DNA of 64,000 nt from Agrobacterium arsenijevicii (GTDB taxonomy: Bacteria; Pseudomonadota; Alphaproteobacteria; Rhizobiales; Rhizobiaceae), in contig JWIT01000007.1 in the NCBI GenBank assembly GCA_000949895.1, forward strand, positions 124,001-188,000. Direction: 5' to 3'. Positions 42,675 through 52,021 of this stretch are shown piece by piece. The notes beneath the pieces were generated by a model, which had not been told where the DNA came from, did not search any database, and saw nothing but the letters and a program-made list of their open reading frames with translations. Position 1 is the first letter of the stretch, and the number at the start of each line of letters is the position of its first letter. Position numbers and translations under genes: made by a program.

Positions 42675-43510
42675 TATACTCTCTCCTCCAGCCATTCGGG
42701 GCGGCGATCCAGCACCGCAAGCGGCGCGCGCGTGCCGCCGATGCGCGGCTGAGCCGCCAAAAGCCCGCGCGTATAGGGGTGCTGCGCCTGATCGAGATCG
42801 CGGGCGGCGAGCGTTTCCACCACCCGGCCGGAATACATGATGAGAACCCGATCGCAGAAATTACGCACGAGATTGAGGTCATGGCTGATCATGATCAGGC
42901 CGATGCCGCGATCGCGCACCAAACCGTCGAGAATGTTCAGCACCTGCAGCCGCACCGTCACATCGAGCGCAGAGGTCGGTTCGTCGGCAATGACGAGATC
43001 GGGATCGGCAAGCAGCATCATGGCGATCATGACACGCTGGCCCATGCCGCCGGAAATCTCGTGCGGATATTGCTCGTAGACGCGAGCGGCGTCGCGGATT
43101 TTCACCGCATCGAGCATGGCGAGCGCTTTTTCCCGAGCCTCCGATTTCGACGCCTTGAAATGGCGCAGATAGGTCTCCGTTACCTGATCGCCGACACGAC
43201 GGATGGGATTGAGGGAGAATTTCGGATCCTGAAGGATCATCGACATGCGCCGTCCGCGAACTTTCAGCATCTCCTTTTCACTCAGAGACAGAAGATCGAG
43301 ACCGTCGAAATCAAGCTTGTCGGCGGTTATCGTCGCCGATGGCAGAAGCCGCAGCAGCGCCCTGCCGACGGTGGACTTGCCCGAGCCGCTTTCGCCGACA
43401 ATGCCGAGCCGTTCCCGGCCAAGGGTGAAGGAGATGCCGCGCACGGCCTCGGTGGGCGAACCGCCATAACGGATGCGAAGATTTTCGACGTCGAGGATTG
43501 GTTTTTCCAT
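42674..43510 (-). CDS. ABC transporter ATPase, DppD/OppD type
   Basis: This 278-residue ATPase has Walker A GESGSGKSTV, QDPKFSLNPIRRVGDQV, signature ISGGMGQRV and Walker [13 protein letters not shown]. The C-terminus (HPYTRGLLAAQPRIG) is typical of the family but ends before the usual Cys-rich block. It begins 4 bp after the DppC-type gene and overlaps the next ATPase by one base. The substrate is presumably the ligand of the 39827 receptor. Confidence 0.92.
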   Translation of the reverse strand: MEKPILDVENLRIRYGGSPTEAVRGISFTLGRERLGIVGESGSGKSTVGRALLRLLPSATITADKLDFDGLDLLSLSEKEMLKVRGRRMSMILQDPKFSLNPIRRVGDQVTETYLRHFKASKSEAREKALAMLDAVKIRDAARVYEQYPHEISGGMGQRVMIAMMLLADPDLVIADEPTSALDVTVRLQVLNILDGLVRDRGIGLIMISHDLNLVRNFCDRVLIMYSGRVVETLAARDLDQAQHPYTRGLLAAQPRIGGTRAPLAVLDRRPEWLEERV

Positions 43511-43514
43511 GGCC

Positions 43515-44402
43515 CTATTTCCGGTTCATCTGCTTCGGATCGAGCGCATCCCGCAGGCCGTCGCCTAAAAGGTTGAAGGCGAGGCTGACGGAAAGGATCG
43601 CAACGCCGGGGAAGGTCACGAGCCACCAGCTGTCGAGCATGTAGCGGCGTCCGGTCGCGATCATCGCTCCCCATTCCGGCAGCGGCGGCTGCGCGCCGAG
43701 ACCGAGGAAGCCAAGCCCGGCGGCGGTCAGAATGACGGTCGCCATATTCAGCGTCAGGCGGATCAGGACCGAAGGCAGGCACATGGGCATGATCGATTTG
43801 ACGATGATACGCAGCGGCGAGGCGCCCTGAAGCCTTGCAGCGGCGATGTAATCCGCCTTGCGGAAGGTCATGGCTTCGGCGCGTGCGAGCCGCGCGATCG
43901 GCGGCCATGAGGTGAGCGCGATGGCGATGATCGCATTGTTGAGGCTGGGTCCGAGCGCAGCCACAAAGGCGAGCGACAGGATGAGGCTCGGGAACGACAG
44001 GAAAATATCCGTGATGCGCATCATCACCGTATCGAACTTGCCGCCGAGATAACCGGAGGCCGTGCCGACCAGAAGACCGACCGGACCGACGATGATCGAC
44101 ACCAGCGAGATGATGGTCAGCGTAATGCGCGCGCCCCACAAAAGGCGACTGTAGATATCGCGCCCAAGCTCGTCCGTGCCGAAGAAATGGCCATTACCGG
44201 GCGGCTGCAGCGTCTTGGCGAGATCCTGCACGTAAGGGTCATGCGTCGCAAGCCAGGGCGCAAAAATCGCCGCGACGACCAGCAGCAGCAGGATGGCCAG
44301 ACCGAAGGCCGACGTCGGGCTTTTCAGCAGGAAGACGATGATGTTCTTCAGCGCGTTCAACGGCACGGGAAGACGCAAGGAGGTTTCTGCACGGGCCGTC
44401 AT
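43515..44402 (-). CDS. ABC transporter permease, DppC/OppC type
   Basis: This 295-residue inner-membrane protein has LKSPTSAFGLAILLLLVVAAIFAP as first membrane segment. The DppC block FFGTDELGRDIYSRLLWGARITL and the EAA loop EAMTFRKADYIAAARLQGASP follow, with LGAQPPLPEWGAMIATGRRYM late in the protein. The start at 44402 overlaps the upstream permease stop (ATGA). The longer reading to 44660 is another frame of that permease gene. Confidence 0.93.
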   Translation of the reverse strand: MTARAETSLRLPVPLNALKNIIVFLLKSPTSAFGLAILLLLVVAAIFAPWLATHDPYVQDLAKTLQPPGNGHFFGTDELGRDIYSRLLWGARITLTIISLVSIIVGPVGLLVGTASGYLGGKFDTVMMRITDIFLSFPSLILSLAFVAALGPSLNNAIIAIALTSWPPIARLARAEAMTFRKADYIAAARLQGASPLRIIVKSIMPMCLPSVLIRLTLNMATVILTAAGLGFLGLGAQPPLPEWGAMIATGRRYMLDSWWLVTFPGVAILSVSLAFNLLGDGLRDALDPKQMNRK

Positions 44403-45424
44403 CAGCGGGTCCTCGGATCGAAAAAGCGGTAGAGAATGTCGGACAGGAGATTGAGCCCGATGAAGATGACGCCAACGATAAGCACGCAGGTCATCACGGC
44501 ATTCATGTCGCCAATGATAAGATTGCTGGTGAGATATTGGCCGAAACCCGGCCAGGCGAAGACGGTCTCGATAAGGACCGCGCCTTCCAGCAGCGAACCG
44601 TAAGCAAGCGCAATGATGGTGACGAGCTGCACGCGGATATTGCCGAAAGCGTGCAGCCACACCGTTTGCCGCTGCGACAGGCCTTTGACACGCGCGGTCG
44701 TCACATATTCCTGGCCCAGCTGATCCAGCATGAAGCTGCGCGTCATGCGGGTGATATAGGCCGACGATGAATAACCGAGCAGAGCGGCGGGCAGGATGAG
44801 GTGATTGATGGCCGACCAGAAGACTTCCATATCGCCCGCAAGCAGACTGTCGATCAGCAGAAAGCCCGTCCGTTCCTCCACGAGGCCGATGTAGAACTGG
44901 TCCATGCGCCCGCCACCGCCGACAAGGCCGAGATGGGCGTAAAAAACGATCAGCGCGATCATGCCGGTCCAGAAGATCGGCATGGAATGGCCGAACAGGC
45001 TGAGCACCCGCACGAGATGGTCCTGCCAGCGGTCTTTCTTGACGGCGGCATAGACGCCCATGGGAATGCCAAGGCCGGCGCCGATCAGGATCGCGAAGGT
45101 CGCAAGCTCCATCGTCGCCGGCATGACGCGTATGATATCCTGGATGACGGGCTGGCCCGTGCGGATCGAGGTTCCGAAATCACCGGTGAACACATCGCCG
45201 AGATAATAGATGAATTGTTGCCAGAGCGGCCGGTCGAAGCCGAGCGCATGGTAGACCTGCTCATAGGTTTCGCGCGTCGCGTCCTCACCGACGATGGCCC
45301 GCACCGGATCGGCGGGCATCAGGCGGCCGATAAAAAAGGTCAGCAGCAGCAATCCGAGCAGCGTGACCGCAATACTTCCGATCTGGCCGGACAGGCCATA
45401 CAGCGAAAGGCGTCTTTTTGGCAT
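44402..45424 (-). CDS. ABC transporter permease, DppB/OppB type
   Basis: This 340-residue membrane protein has the DppB opening membrane span IGSIAVTLLGLLLLTFFIGRLMPADPVRAIVGEDAT and the block YEQVYHALGFDRPLWQQFIYYLGDV. The loop QLGQEYVTTARVKGLSQRQTVWLHAFGN and ETVFAWPGFGQYL follow. GGGAGGA precedes its ATG. It is the first gene of the minus-strand transporter operon. A 23-bp inverted repeat lies about 56 bp upstream. Confidence 0.93.
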   Translation of the reverse strand: MPKRRLSLYGLSGQIGSIAVTLLGLLLLTFFIGRLMPADPVRAIVGEDATRETYEQVYHALGFDRPLWQQFIYYLGDVFTGDFGTSIRTGQPVIQDIIRVMPATMELATFAILIGAGLGIPMGVYAAVKKDRWQDHLVRVLSLFGHSMPIFWTGMIALIVFYAHLGLVGGGGRMDQFYIGLVEERTGFLLIDSLLAGDMEVFWSAINHLILPAALLGYSSSAYITRMTRSFMLDQLGQEYVTTARVKGLSQRQTVWLHAFGNIRVQLVTIIALAYGSLLEGAVLIETVFAWPGFGQYLTSNLIIGDMNAVMTCVLIVGVIFIGLNLLSDILYRFFDPRTR

Positions 45425-45755
45425 GGTTCCTCCCTTGCCAGAAGTCGACCGCGCAAAAGAACAAAGGCGCGATCCTGTCTGACAACTATTCGCAAGTTGT
45501 CACAGGTGTTGAAAGCTGTCAAGCATACGCCGGTAAAATTGGTACTGTGGCGGGACGTGGAAGATTATGGAACCGGGCTGCGACGCAGCCTTCCGAGGCC
45601 GAAGGTTCATCCGAAATCCGACCGTCTTTGCTTTGCCGGAAAAGAATTCACACACATTGCCGCAATCGCAAAAGCCTGTATTCTTTCGCCTCGAAATGCC
45701 TGCGGAGATGCCGGTCCGGTACCGGCGCATCTCCTGCTCCAGGGGGGAGAAAGAA
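45425..45755. other. Divergent intergenic region between transporter operon and LysE-type gene
   Basis: This 331-bp region holds the inverted repeat at 45480-45502 and a second, shorter one near 45510-45523 (TTGA...TCAA). Codons in frame before the LysE-type start have no ribosome site. Nothing else was recognised. Confidence 0.55.
45480..45502. promoter_or_regulatory. Perfect inverted repeat upstream of the DppBCDF-like operon
   Basis: TGACAACT (45480-45487) and AGTTGTCA (45495-45502) are separated by seven bases. GntR/FadR-type operators often carry TTGT/ACAA arms, and such a regulator is encoded at 46419, so this is a candidate site for it. Confidence 0.5.
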
Positions 45756-46391
45756 ATGGCGGAAATGACACTTCTGGCATTTGCGATAGTCGCCTTTATT
45801 GGTATTGCCACGCCCGGCCCGACCGTTTTGCTGGCGCTTGCGAATGGTTCACGCTTCGGGGTCCGCCGCGCCTTGACCGGCATGGCTGGCGCGGTTCTGT
45901 CTGATTTCGTTCTGATCGGCGCGGTTGCGCTGGGATTGGGAGCCCTGCTCGCCGCTTCGGAATTCTGGTTCGGCGTCGTCAAATGGGTCGGCGTTTGTTA
46001 TCTTGCCTTCCTCGGCGTCATGCTTTTGCGCTCCAGAGGTTCGCTCGATGGCGCCCTTCAATCGGCAGACGAAACCGGGACCATTTCCGCCCGCTCGATT
46101 TTCCTCAAAAGCTTCCTTGTGGCGGTGACCAACCCCAAGGGATATCTGTTCTTTTCGGCTTTCCTGCCGCAATTCATCGATCCGGCAGCGCCGCAAATTC
46201 AGCAATATGCGGTGCTTGCGCTGGTTTTCGCCGGCATCGATTTCATTGTGATGTTCGGATATGCCCTGCTTGGCTCGCAGGCCGTCAGACTGTTGCGGAA
46301 ATCAGGGGCACTGTGGCTCGACCGGATTTGCGGCGGCGCGCTTTTGACACTTGCCGCCTCTCTGGCCTTCTATCGACGGGCGAGCGCGTAA
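45756..46391 (+). CDS. LysE/RhtB-family exporter
   Basis: This 211-residue membrane protein has about six hydrophobic segments and the family pattern FIGIATPGPTVLLALANGSRFGVRRALTGMAGAVL, followed by KSFLVAVTNPKGYLFFSAFLPQF. RhtB/LysE proteins export amino acids or their analogs. GGGGGGAG lies before the ATG at 45756. It is divergent from the transporter operon and convergent with the FadR-type gene (27 bp gap). The exported compound is unknown. Confidence 0.92.
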   Translation: MAEMTLLAFAIVAFIGIATPGPTVLLALANGSRFGVRRALTGMAGAVLSDFVLIGAVALGLGALLAASEFWFGVVKWVGVCYLAFLGVMLLRSRGSLDGALQSADETGTISARSIFLKSFLVAVTNPKGYLFFSAFLPQFIDPAAPQIQQYAVLALVFAGIDFIVMFGYALLGSQAVRLLRKSGALWLDRICGGALLTLAASLAFYRRASA

Positions 46392-46418
46392 CTTACTGAA
46401 AAAGCAGATATTTCCGAG

Positions 46419-47150
46419 CTATTCGGCGGCTGTTCGGGAGCGCAAGAGCACCTTGTAACGTTCAAGACTGCCGCGCAGATGTGCCGCCATATATTGGCGC
46501 GCGGCATCGGCATCACCTTCGATGATGGCGTCGACGATCCTCGCATGCTCCTCCTGGAGATGAAGATTGTAGTCCTTCGGGCGCGCGCCTGGCGCTGCCC
46601 CCTGCAATTCGCCACGGGGAATGATGCCGGAGCGGATGAGTTGAAGAAACTCGGGGAAACGCCTGTTCTGCGTCGCCTGCGCAATCGCCAGATGGAACTC
46701 GAAATCGGCATCCCGCGTCGGCAGTCCGGCGGCGAGACAGTCGCCTATGCGCCGATGCGCATCGACAATCGCCTCCACCTGCACGGCGGAACGGCGCGAT
46801 GCCGCAAGCCCGGCGGATTCGACCTCGAAGACGGTGCGCAATTCCAGCAGTTCGATTACCGAGGAGATCCGCCCCACCGCCAGATCGTTGAAAGGCACTT
46901 CCTTGGCCGGTTTCACCTCAATGGCAAAAACGCCTGCCCCCTTGCGAGCCTCAACAAGACCATCGGCGCGCAGAATGGCGATGGCCTCACGCACCACCGT
47001 GCGGCTGACGGAATATTCGCGTGTCAGCGCGCTCTCGCTCGGAAGACGGTCGCCGGGACGGAACACGCCTTCGGACAAATCCCGCCGCAATGCGGAGCTG
47101 ATTTTCGCCGCGAGCGATACTCCCGGCTTCGTGCTGCTCTCAACGTCCAT
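46419..47150 (-). CDS. GntR/FadR-family transcriptional regulator
   Basis: This 243-residue regulator has an N-terminal winged helix, ISSALRRDLSEGVFRPGDRLPSESALTREYSVSRTVVREAIAIL, and a C-terminal FCD domain with RTVFEVESAGLAA, DADFEFHLAIAQATQN and EEHARIVDAIIEGD, whose Asp and His residues normally bind a metal and a carboxylate effector. That fits a regulator of the nearby sugar-acid-like catabolic module. The TGTC...CATGT arrangement in its own promoter (near 47172-47187) resembles the ACATGT array before the enolase gene (inference). Confidence 0.92.
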   Translation of the reverse strand: MDVESSTKPGVSLAAKISSALRRDLSEGVFRPGDRLPSESALTREYSVSRTVVREAIAILRADGLVEARKGAGVFAIEVKPAKEVPFNDLAVGRISSVIELLELRTVFEVESAGLAASRRSAVQVEAIVDAHRRIGDCLAAGLPTRDADFEFHLAIAQATQNRRFPEFLQLIRSGIIPRGELQGAAPGARPKDYNLHLQEEHARIVDAIIEGDADAARQYMAAHLRGSLERYKVLLRSRTAAE

Positions 47151-47271
47151 TCCGGCCCACCTGTTTTAAACTTGTCTGGCATGTTAGCAAACACCCGCCA
47201 CATTGCAAGGGCTGCGCTTCTCGCACCCACCTCGTTGCAAAGCGGCGGCGCTGCAAAAGCGGGATTTACCC

Positions 47272-48258
47272 TCAGGCGGCCGCCATGGCCGAACTGCTTG
47301 AAAAGCGGTTTCTGTACTCGCCCGGCGACAGGCCGAGAATACGGTGAAACACGCGACGGAAGGCGGCAGCATCCTCATAACCCACCGACCAGGCGACCTG
47401 GTCTACCGAACGGCGGGTGAATTCCAGAAGTTCCCGCGCCTTGCCGACCCGCAGATGCTGAACATATTCGATCGGCTTTAGCCCGGTCGCGGCCTTGAAG
47501 CGGCGCAGGAAGGTCCGCTCCTCCAGCCCGGCATGCGTGGCCATGTCGGTCACGCTGGTGGCCCGCCCCGCGCGCGTCTGCAGCCAGTGCTGCACCTTCA
47601 GGATAGGCTCGTCGCCATGCGTCAGCCGCGGCGCGAAACTGCTGTAATGTCGCTGTTCCCGTCCGGAAGGGTCGATCAGCAGGAATTTGCCGGTCTCGAT
47701 CATCACCGAAGGCCCGAGCAGCCGGTCGACAATGCGCAGGCCGAGATCGGTCCATGCCATCAGCCCGCCGGCCGTGATGATGTCGCCATCCTCGATGACG
47801 ATCTTGTCTATCTCCAGGCGGACGTCGGGAAAACGCTCGCGAAACCGCTCGGCAAACAGCCAGTGGGTCGTGGCCGGGCGGCCGGACAAAAGGCCGGTCG
47901 CGGCAATGATGAAGGAGCCGCCGCAACTGGCAGCCAGCGTCGCACCCTGCGCATGCCGGTCCAGCAGCCAGCGGGCATAGGGCGCGGCCTCATCGATTTC
48001 GGCAGGCCCCGTCAGCCTGCCGGGTACGACGAATATATCGGGATGTCCCTGCCTGTCCGGCTCGGTGTCATGGCTGCGGGAAAATTCGCCGCCCTCACCC
48101 ATGCTCCAGTGGCTGACGCGCAATTTCGGCCCACCGCGATCTTCTGAAAAGACCGACGCGATGGCGAAAAGATCGGTGATGCCATGCACCATGGCGACCT
48201 GACAGTCCCGGTAGAGAACCAAACCGACTTCCAGCGCGCTTCCCGCAACACCTGCCAT
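47272..48258 (-). CDS. GlxA-type AraC-family transcriptional regulator
   Basis: This 328-residue regulator has two domains. The N-terminal half is DJ-1/PfpI-like ([21 protein letters not shown], then PDIFVVPG and [19 protein letters not shown] with the nucleophile-elbow Cys). The C-terminal half has two helix-turn-helix motifs ([45 protein letters not shown] and [32 protein letters not shown]). It is divergent from the alpha/beta hydrolase gene and probably controls it. Starts at 48258 and 48267 are both possible; the former has AGGGG at a better distance. Confidence 0.9.
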   Translation of the reverse strand: MAGVAGSALEVGLVLYRDCQVAMVHGITDLFAIASVFSEDRGGPKLRVSHWSMGEGGEFSRSHDTEPDRQGHPDIFVVPGRLTGPAEIDEAAPYARWLLDRHAQGATLAASCGGSFIIAATGLLSGRPATTHWLFAERFRERFPDVRLEIDKIVIEDGDIITAGGLMAWTDLGLRIVDRLLGPSVMIETGKFLLIDPSGREQRHYSSFAPRLTHGDEPILKVQHWLQTRAGRATSVTDMATHAGLEERTFLRRFKAATGLKPIEYVQHLRVGKARELLEFTRRSVDQVAWSVGYEDAAAFRRVFHRILGLSPGEYRNRFSSSSAMAAA

Positions 48259-48388
48259 GCCCCGCATCCCCTGTTTTGTCAGTTTCGGCTCGTTTTCTGT
48301 CAGAAGCGCCAATCCAGCCCCGGCTGCGTCAAGAGTATCTCTATTCCCACGGGACGCAAGCAAACCACCCGCAACAGGAGAGAGAGCC

Positions 48389-49216
48389 ATGACAACGATA
48401 ACCACCAGAGACGGAACGCATATCTTCTACAAGGACTGGGGCTCGAAAGACGCACAGCCCATCATCTTTTCCCACGGCTGGCCGCTCAGCGCCGATGCAT
48501 GGGATGCGCAGATGGTGTTCTTTGCCAACAACGGTTTCCGCACCATCGCCCATGATCGCCGCAGCCACGGCCGCTCCGATCAGGTCTGGCACAACAACAA
48601 TATGGATCAATATGCCGACGATCTTGCCGAGCTGATCGAAAAGCTCGATCTTCACGACGTCATTCTCGTCGGCCACTCCACCGGCGGCGGCGAAGTGACC
48701 CGTTACATCGGTCGCCATGGCACCGCTCGCATCGCCAAGATCGCCCTCATTGGCGCAGTACCGCCGCTGATGCTGAAGACGGAAAGCAATGCCATCGGCC
48801 TGCCGATCGATGTTTTCGACGGTATCCGCAAGGGCACTTTTGACAATCGCAGCCAGTTCTTCAAGGATTTGTCCATTCCCTTCTATGGCTATAACCGCGA
48901 AGGTGCTGTGATTTCGCAAGGTATTCGCGACGAATTTTGGCGGCAGGGTATGATGGGTGGCCTGAAGGGCCAGCTCGACAGCATCCGCGCCTTTTCAGAA
49001 AGCGATTTCCATCAGGACCTGAAGGCCTTCGACAAACCGACGCTGGTACTGCACGGCGACGACGACCAGATCGTGCCGATTGGCGCTTCAGCACTCTCCA
49101 CGGTCAGAATAGTCAAACATGCGGTGCTCAAGGTCTACGAAGGTGCCGACCATGGCCTGACGCAGACCTATCAGGACCGGTTCAACGCCGACCTGCTCGC
49201 CTTCATCAACGCCTGA
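48389..49216 (+). CDS. Alpha/beta hydrolase (non-heme haloperoxidase-like)
   Basis: This 275-residue hydrolase starts [41 protein letters not shown], the usual opening of bacterial non-heme chloroperoxidases. The triad is Ser in GHSTGGGEV, Asp in [10 protein letters not shown] and His in GADHGLTQ. The natural reaction of such proteins is usually ester or lactone hydrolysis or perhydrolysis. ACAGGAGAGAG lies before the ATG at 48389. It is first of three plus-strand genes, with an SDR and a membrane protein 26 and 13 bp apart. Confidence 0.92.
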   Translation: MTTITTRDGTHIFYKDWGSKDAQPIIFSHGWPLSADAWDAQMVFFANNGFRTIAHDRRSHGRSDQVWHNNNMDQYADDLAELIEKLDLHDVILVGHSTGGGEVTRYIGRHGTARIAKIALIGAVPPLMLKTESNAIGLPIDVFDGIRKGTFDNRSQFFKDLSIPFYGYNREGAVISQGIRDEFWRQGMMGGLKGQLDSIRAFSESDFHQDLKAFDKPTLVLHGDDDQIVPIGASALSTVRIVKHAVLKVYEGADHGLTQTYQDRFNADLLAFINA

Positions 49217-49242
49217 AACCATCCGCCACCGGAGACACGGAC

Positions 49243-50034
49243 ATGACACAGAACACATTTCTCATCACCGGCGCATCAGACGGTATCGGTGCGGTCTATG
49301 CCGAACGCCTGGCAAAACGTGGCCACGATCTCATCCTTGTGGCGCGGCGTGCCGAAAAGCTGAAAGCACTGGCCGCACGGCTGGAAAAAGATCACCACAT
49401 CACCGTGGAGGTTCTCTCCGCCGATCTTTCCAGAGCGGAAGACCTCGAAAAGGTCGAGGCCCGATTGCGCGACGACCGGCGGATTACCGGCCTCGTCAAC
49501 AATGCCGGCATTGCCGGGGAGGGTTCGATCACGGCGCTGGACCCGGCCTACGTCACGACGATGATTAACCTCAATATCCTTGCCGTCACCCGGCTTGCAG
49601 CGGCGATCGCGCCACGTCTTGCCGCCGATGGAAAGGGCACAATCATCAACATCACATCGGTAACGGCCCTGATGCCGGCAGCATTTACCGCCGTCTATCC
49701 GGCATCCAAGGCCTTCGTGCTTGCCTTCACCGAAGCGCTGCACGCCCAGCTTTCCCCGTCCGGCGTGCGGGTTCAGGGCGTTCTGCCGGGCATCACCCGC
49801 ACGGCGATCTGGGAAGAGGAACGGCTCGAGGCCATTCCGGCCGCCATGGTCATGGATGTTTACGAGATGGTGGATGCGGCCCTTGCCGGTCTCGATCTCG
49901 GTGAGGTCCTCACCATTCCTTCCCTGCCGGATGTGGCGGATCTCGAAAATTTCCTTGCAGCCCGCGCTGCGTTGAGGCCCAATCTGTCGCATGCACTTGC
50001 CGCCAGCCGGTATCGTGCAACTCAAACCGAATAG
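49243..50034 (+). CDS. Short-chain dehydrogenase/reductase
   Basis: This 263-residue Rossmann-fold enzyme has TFLITGASDGIGAVYAERLAKRG (TGxxxGxG cofactor motif), the NNAG motif (LVNNAGIAGEG), the Ser of INITSVTALMPA and the catalytic YPASK. The basic residues LVARRAEKL after strand 2 suggest NADP(H). Substrate unknown. The start at 49243 has CGGAG upstream. It is the second gene of the alpha/beta hydrolase operon. Confidence 0.92.
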   Translation: MTQNTFLITGASDGIGAVYAERLAKRGHDLILVARRAEKLKALAARLEKDHHITVEVLSADLSRAEDLEKVEARLRDDRRITGLVNNAGIAGEGSITALDPAYVTTMINLNILAVTRLAAAIAPRLAADGKGTIINITSVTALMPAAFTAVYPASKAFVLAFTEALHAQLSPSGVRVQGVLPGITRTAIWEEERLEAIPAAMVMDVYEMVDAALAGLDLGEVLTIPSLPDVADLENFLAARAALRPNLSHALAASRYRATQTE

Positions 50035-50047
50035 AGGGAGACGCATC

Positions 50048-50533
50048 ATGATCCTCGGACTGACCATTCCCCAATTCACGACATTGCACGTTGCCCTGAG
50101 CCTCATTGGCATCGTAACCGGACTGATCGCCCTGCCCGCTTATGCGGCAGGGCGGTGGATGCCGCGCATGATGGCGCTGTTTCTCGTCACCACGCTCGCC
50201 ACAACACTTACCGGCTTCCTGTTTCCAATCGGCAACTTCACACCGGCACTCGGCGTCGGCATCATCTCGACCGCCATTCTGGCGATCGCGCTGGTGGCGC
50301 TTTACGGATACGGTCTCAATGGCAGGGCGCGAATTGTTTATACGATCACCGCCACGATCGGCCTTTATCTGAATATGTTCGTGCTGATCGCTCAGGCCTT
50401 CCTCAAGGTCGAGACGCTCAACGCACTGGCGCCGAACGGCAACGAGCCGCCATTTCTCATAGCTCAGTTGGCCCTGCTTATTGCGGCGATCTGTCTTGGC
50501 TGGAAGGCGACACGCCGCAAACTTATCGCCTGA
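50048..50533 (+). CDS. Small four-span membrane protein
   Basis: This 161-residue hydrophobic protein has about four membrane segments: LHVALSLIGIVTGLIALPAYAAG, MALFLVTTLATTLTGFLFPIG, GVGIISTAILAIALVALYGYG with RARIVYTITATIGLYLNMFVLIAQAF after it, and LIAQLALLIAAICLGWKA near the end. I do not recognise a characterised family. GAGGGAG precedes the ATG at 50048, 13 bp after the SDR gene, so it belongs to that operon. A stem-loop follows at 50577-50608. Confidence 0.85.
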   Translation: MILGLTIPQFTTLHVALSLIGIVTGLIALPAYAAGRWMPRMMALFLVTTLATTLTGFLFPIGNFTPALGVGIISTAILAIALVALYGYGLNGRARIVYTITATIGLYLNMFVLIAQAFLKVETLNALAPNGNEPPFLIAQLALLIAAICLGWKATRRKLIA

Positions 50534-50576
50534 GGCCAGCCTCCCCACACAGCCCCTGCGGGCGTTCTGGAAAAGG

Positions 50577-50608
50577 ACCTCTTGTCCGATCCCCTTCGGG
50601 CAAGAGGT
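50577..50608 (+). terminator. Stem-loop after the hydrolase/SDR/membrane-protein operon
   Basis: ACCTCTTG (50577-50584) pairs with CAAGAGGT (50601-50608), with an inner CCC/GGG pairing. A mixed AAGCTTTG follows instead of a clean T-run, so termination is likely but not certain. Confidence 0.5.
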
Positions 50609-50671
50609 AAAGCTTTGTTCTAAATATAGAAATCCCGCGTCTGAAATTTCTTCTGCCGCCTATTGCTGTCG

Positions 50672-50704
50672 ATCAATATACATTATACAATAACATATAT
50701 TGAT
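50672..50704. promoter_or_regulatory. Inverted repeat upstream of blh, candidate BigR operator
   Basis: ATCAATATA (50672-50680) and TATATTGAT (50696-50704) form a perfect dyad around a 15-base AT-rich spacer, 21 bp before the blh start. BigR repressors bind AT-rich dyads over their promoters, and bigR is in this operon. Confidence 0.65.
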
Positions 50705-50725
50705 TTAGAACAATAGGAGATACCG

Positions 50726-52021
50726 ATGAGTGCCGTGAGGATCAACGAACGTCTGACAGTCGCAGGCCAGCCGGAGATCGCCGACTTTCCATCGTTTTCC
50801 GCACAGGGATACAAAAGCATCATCAATGCCCGACCGGATGGTGAAGAGCCCGGCCAGCCGGGCAATGCGCATGAAAAAAGCGCCGCCAGCGCCGCGGGTC
50901 TGGCCTACGGCTTCATTCCGGTCAGCGGCCCGACCATCACCGAGGCCGATATTCGTGCTTTTCAGCAGGCGATGGCCGAAGCCAAAGGGCCCGTATTTGC
51001 CCATTGCAAGGGTGGAGCGCGCGCACTTACGCTTTATGTTCTCGGCGAAGCGCTGGACGGGCGCATGAAACAGGGGGAGATCGGGGCTTTCGGCCAACAG
51101 CACGGTTTCGACCTTTCGGGTGCCGTTCGCTGGCTGGAGCGGCAGATCGCAACAAAGCCGCACGTCAAAGCTTTCTTCGATCCGCGCACATCGAGTGTGC
51201 AATATGTCGTCTCGGATCCCGCAACCCGGCGCTGCGCGATCATCGACCCGGTCTACGATTTCGACGAAAAATCCGGTGCGACCGGAACGATGAATGCGGA
51301 TGCCATTCTGGATTATGTAAAGGATCAGGGCCTGTCGGTCGAATGGGTCCTCGACACCCATCCGCATGCCGACCATTTTTCCGCCGCCCACTACCTCAGC
51401 CAAAAAACCGGCGCCAAAACGGCCATCGGTGCCAAAGTCACCGGCGTACAGAAGCTTTGGCAGGAGAAATACAATTGTCCCGATCTTGAGACCGACGGTT
51501 CGCAATGGGACCGGCTGTTTGAAGCGGAAGACCGGTTCAATATCGGTTCGCTGGAAGCCCGCGTGCTGTTTTCACCCGGCCACACGCTGGCCTCCGTGAC
51601 CTATGTGGTCGGCGATGCCGCCTTCGTGCACGATACGTTGTTCATGCCGGATTCCGGCACGGCGCGGGCGGATTTTCCGGGTGGCAGCGCCGAAGAACTC
51701 TGGGCGTCCATTCAGGAGATTCTCGCCCTCCCCGACGAAACGCGGCTTTTCACCGGCCATGATTATCAACCCAGCGGCCGCGCGCCGAAATGGGAAAGCA
51801 CGGTTGGTGAACAGAAACGCAGCAATCCGCATCTGGCGAACATTGCAAAGGATGGGTTCATCCAGCTACGTGAAGCACGGGATCGCACCTTACCGATGCC
51901 GAAGCTCATTCTGCACGCCCTGCAGGTCAATATTCGTGGCGGCCGTCTGCCGGAGCCGGAAGCCAATGGCAAACGATACCTGAAATTCCCGCTCGACGTG
52001 CTGGAGGGCAGCACATGGTGA
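50726..52021 (+). CDS. blh: Blh: DUF442 domain fused to persulfide dioxygenase
   Basis: This 431-residue two-domain protein matches Blh of Agrobacterium and Xylella. Residues 1-110 are a DUF442 phosphatase-like/sulfurtransferase domain with the Cys signature AHCKGGARA. From about 145 it is a metallo-beta-lactamase-fold persulfide dioxygenase (ETHE1-like): THPHADHFSAAHYL, FSPGHTLASVTYVVGD, and the ligands in HDTLFMPDSGTARADFPGG and FTGHDY. It oxidises glutathione persulfide to sulfite, removing sulfide. TAGGAGA lies before the ATG. It is the first gene of the sulfide operon, and its stop overlaps the bigR start (ATG 4 bases before the TGA). Confidence 0.93.
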   Translation: MSAVRINERLTVAGQPEIADFPSFSAQGYKSIINARPDGEEPGQPGNAHEKSAASAAGLAYGFIPVSGPTITEADIRAFQQAMAEAKGPVFAHCKGGARALTLYVLGEALDGRMKQGEIGAFGQQHGFDLSGAVRWLERQIATKPHVKAFFDPRTSSVQYVVSDPATRRCAIIDPVYDFDEKSGATGTMNADAILDYVKDQGLSVEWVLDTHPHADHFSAAHYLSQKTGAKTAIGAKVTGVQKLWQEKYNCPDLETDGSQWDRLFEAEDRFNIGSLEARVLFSPGHTLASVTYVVGDAAFVHDTLFMPDSGTARADFPGGSAEELWASIQEILALPDETRLFTGHDYQPSGRAPKWESTVGEQKRSNPHLANIAKDGFIQLREARDRTLPMPKLILHALQVNIRGGRLPEPEANGKRYLKFPLDVLEGSTW

